Source: CADEDV01 sp036383515
GTDB lineage: Bacteria; Bacteroidota; Bacteroidia; Chitinophagales; Chitinophagaceae
DNA length: 64,000 bases
Assembly: GCA_036383515.1 (NCBI GenBank)
Contig: DASVOE010000029.1
Location: 22,140 to 86,139 of the forward strand
Direction of reading: 5' to 3'
Below the pieces are notes generated by a model that had not been told where the DNA came from, ran no database searches, and worked only from the letters and a program-made list of their open reading frames with translations. Position numbers and translations under genes: made by a program. Positions 62,694 through 64,000 of this stretch are shown here, in pieces. How positions within the stretch are numbered: position 1 is the stretch's first letter; every line of letters starts with the position of its first letter.

Positions 62694-63136
62694 TACCTTG
62701 TTCTGATAGTTACATAGGTTACTGAACTTCCCTGGTGTTTAAAGCTGGCCTTATTAAAGGAAGGCGAGCCTACTATGCCCATTACATTATTGGAAAAGCC
62801 ATAGCCTTCTTTAGGTATTCCGGGGAAGTTAGTATTCATTTTCATGTCATCATTCTCATCATGCAAAATGGCAATTGCATAATTGCCTGCCGGCAGGGAT
62901 GAAAAAGTGATCACAGCCTCTTTATTGATGATATTCACGGTTGCTTTACGAAAAGCTTTTTCTGCCTTAGCAGGAAACCCTGCCTCATCTTTAAAGAGAC
63001 TTACCAGCACATGACCTTTATTGCTGCGAAGATGGCTTACAGTAACAGTAATACCTTCTTCAGTTGCTGGTGCAAATGAAAAAAGCAGGATTGCAATTGA
63101 AGAAAGAATACAAAAAGTTGAAACGATTTTGAACAT
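62690..63136 (-). CDS. DUF2141 family exported protein
   Basis: 148 residues from the ATG at 63136 (a TTG at 63151 is in frame). A signal peptide (MFKIVSTFCILSSIAILLFSFAPA) precedes a beta-sandwich-type domain with GHVLVSLFKDEAGFP, LPAGNYAIAILHDENDDMKMNTNFPGIP and EGYGFSNN. The DENxDxKMxxNxxGxPxEGYGFSNN stretch is the hallmark of DUF2141. Function unknown. Overlaps the 3' end of the isoaspartyl peptidase gene by 4 bp in convergent orientation. Confidence 0.9.
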   Translation of the reverse strand: MFKIVSTFCILSSIAILLFSFAPATEEGITVTVSHLRSNKGHVLVSLFKDEAGFPAKAEKAFRKATVNIINKEAVITFSSLPAGNYAIAILHDENDDMKMNTNFPGIPKEGYGFSNNVMGIVGSPSFNKASFKHQGSSVTYVTIRTRY

Positions 63137-63238
63137 GACTAATTCATTCAACAGTCAGCGGATGCTGCTGGTTTGAAATTCTCAACAGCCGCTAAGGAAC
63201 GAAAACAATAAAATGAACGGGGAAGATACATTACTGCA

Positions 63239-63886
63239 TCACTGTTTATTGCCACAGATGAATTTGCCGATTGAAATACCAAATCCTTTATGACGGATAC
63301 GGGGTCCTAAGTCGGTATTGTTGACGTTGGCTAAACCATGTGTGTATTGTCCAAAGAAGAAAACACCATTGCTCATTTCATAGCCAAATTGTAATAGCAT
63401 GTTGGCTGAGTAATGCCCGTATTTATCATATCCAAAAGGCATACTGCGGTCAATTAAGCTACCGGCTTTATGAAATTTTTCTTTACCCAATATCTGGAAA
63501 TCAAGAGAAGGACCTCCCTTGATGAAAAAATGATCCGGGGCATTTGTAAAATCATATTGCAGCAGAAAAGCTGTTTCAATAGTATGAAAAGTAGTGTTGT
63601 TGTCCGTTGCTTCCACATCGGGCGGATATGCAAAATGAGTATACTTTACTTTATAGCCTTTCATACTATAGAACAGGGCAGGAGCAAAATAAAGACGGGT
63701 TTCAAAAGGAACTTTCATTCCCACACCTAACTGACCTCCGAATTTATAATTGGTTTTTTGTTTAACACCCTCCACGGTGTAACTCGCTGTAGTAGCCTGT
63801 GGGCCGCCAAAAATAGTAAACTGTGACTGGCATTGCGTAGTTATAGTAATAAAAAGAATAGCGCTTAGCGATAAAAAAAATTTCAT
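63239..63886 (-). CDS. PorT-like outer-membrane beta-barrel protein
   Basis: 215 residues with a signal peptide ending near TTQC and a mature part of amphipathic strands (FGGQLGVGMKVPFETRLYFAPALFYSMKGYKV, FLLQYDF, NGVFFFGQYTHGLANV), ending in GFGISIGKFICGNKQ. The length and the GxQLGVGxxxP...YSMKGYKV pattern match the PorT/outer-membrane beta-barrel family of Bacteroidota. The specific role is unknown. It is 102 bp upstream of the DUF2141 gene on the same strand. Confidence 0.82.
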   Translation of the reverse strand: MKFFLSLSAILFITITTQCQSQFTIFGGPQATTASYTVEGVKQKTNYKFGGQLGVGMKVPFETRLYFAPALFYSMKGYKVKYTHFAYPPDVEATDNNTTFHTIETAFLLQYDFTNAPDHFFIKGGPSLDFQILGKEKFHKAGSLIDRSMPFGYDKYGHYSANMLLQFGYEMSNGVFFFGQYTHGLANVNNTDLGPRIRHKGFGISIGKFICGNKQ

Positions 63887-64000
63887 TCCTGGAGTTTTAG
63901 TACTTCAAAATCAGTTGTAAAAAATAAAGCTTTTCAGGATTTAACCACTTGCTGAAACTGCAGGGCTGGATAAAGATGAACAAGTGGTAAAAATAGAGAT
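63887..64000. other. Window end without a recognised gene
   Basis: The last 114 bp hold no convincing start or domain and are AT-rich. They may be the upstream region of the PorT-like gene. Confidence 0.4.

Noticed and set aside
1..64000. CRISPR array, tRNA or rRNA genes, IS elements, prophage
   Set aside because: No regularly spaced repeats, no T-arm-like GGTTCGAATCC segments in the gaps, and no transposase, integrase or phage structural genes recognised.

Overview
The window looks like chromosome of a Bacteroidota bacterium, most likely in or near the Chitinophagaceae. The reasons are a fused DAHP synthase/chorismate mutase, TonB-dependent receptors with carboxypeptidase-like N-terminal domains, a SprE/PorW-like TPR protein, bactofilin next to AtpZ/AtpI-like genes, a HYC_CC_PP-type protein, lipoproteins, TAnnTTTG-type promoter elements and almost no Shine-Dalgarno sequences. 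No rRNA, tRNA, CRISPR array, IS element or prophage was recognised.

Layout. (1) 1-7049: aromatic amino acid/shikimate block (partial aminotransferase, tyrA, DAHP synthase-chorismate mutase, aroB, aroA, aroC), peppered with short palindromic repeats, two of which lie in frame inside genes. (2) 7070-19408: DUF952 protein and an envelope block (VanX-like dipeptidase, L,D-transpeptidase, OmpA/TSP3 protein, PBP1A, SprE/PorW-like TPR protein, a peptidase-less M23-type anchor, bactofilin, AtpZ/AtpI-like proteins, SprT). (3) 19447-25191: GNAT, sucC, an unknown lipoprotein, purine nucleoside phosphorylase, and a putative porin whose signal peptide implies a CTG start. (4) 25226-34029: a heavy-metal (probably copper) handling cluster with HYC_CC_PP, two periplasmic HMA proteins, a TlpA thioredoxin, outer-membrane proteins, an HMA-AraC regulator, an HMA-MauE fusion, a 22-codon ORF, DUF4396 and a Cys-motif TonB receptor; no P-type ATPase or RND pump is present. 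(5) 34122-34337: a decayed gene remnant, followed by tex. (6) 36869-38979: an AT-rich pair of lipoprotein genes resembling an effector and its partner. (7) 39317-51761: a loose cluster of two ATP-grasp-type proteins, a GCS2-type carboxylate-amine ligase, a class I glutamine amidotransferase-like protein, Uma2, and several amide/ester hydrolases. This is probably an uncharacterised peptide or amide metabolite pathway. (8) 51864-63886: an Oar-like TonB protein, ribBA, tamB (another apparent CTG start), isoaspartyl peptidase, DUF2141 and a PorT-like barrel.

The strongest candidates for something undescribed are the amidoligase/hydrolase cluster (7), the metal cluster with its fusion regulator and small ORF (4), and the lipoprotein pair (6). 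Coordinates come from reading the sequence by eye; functions rest on motif recognition and no database was searched.
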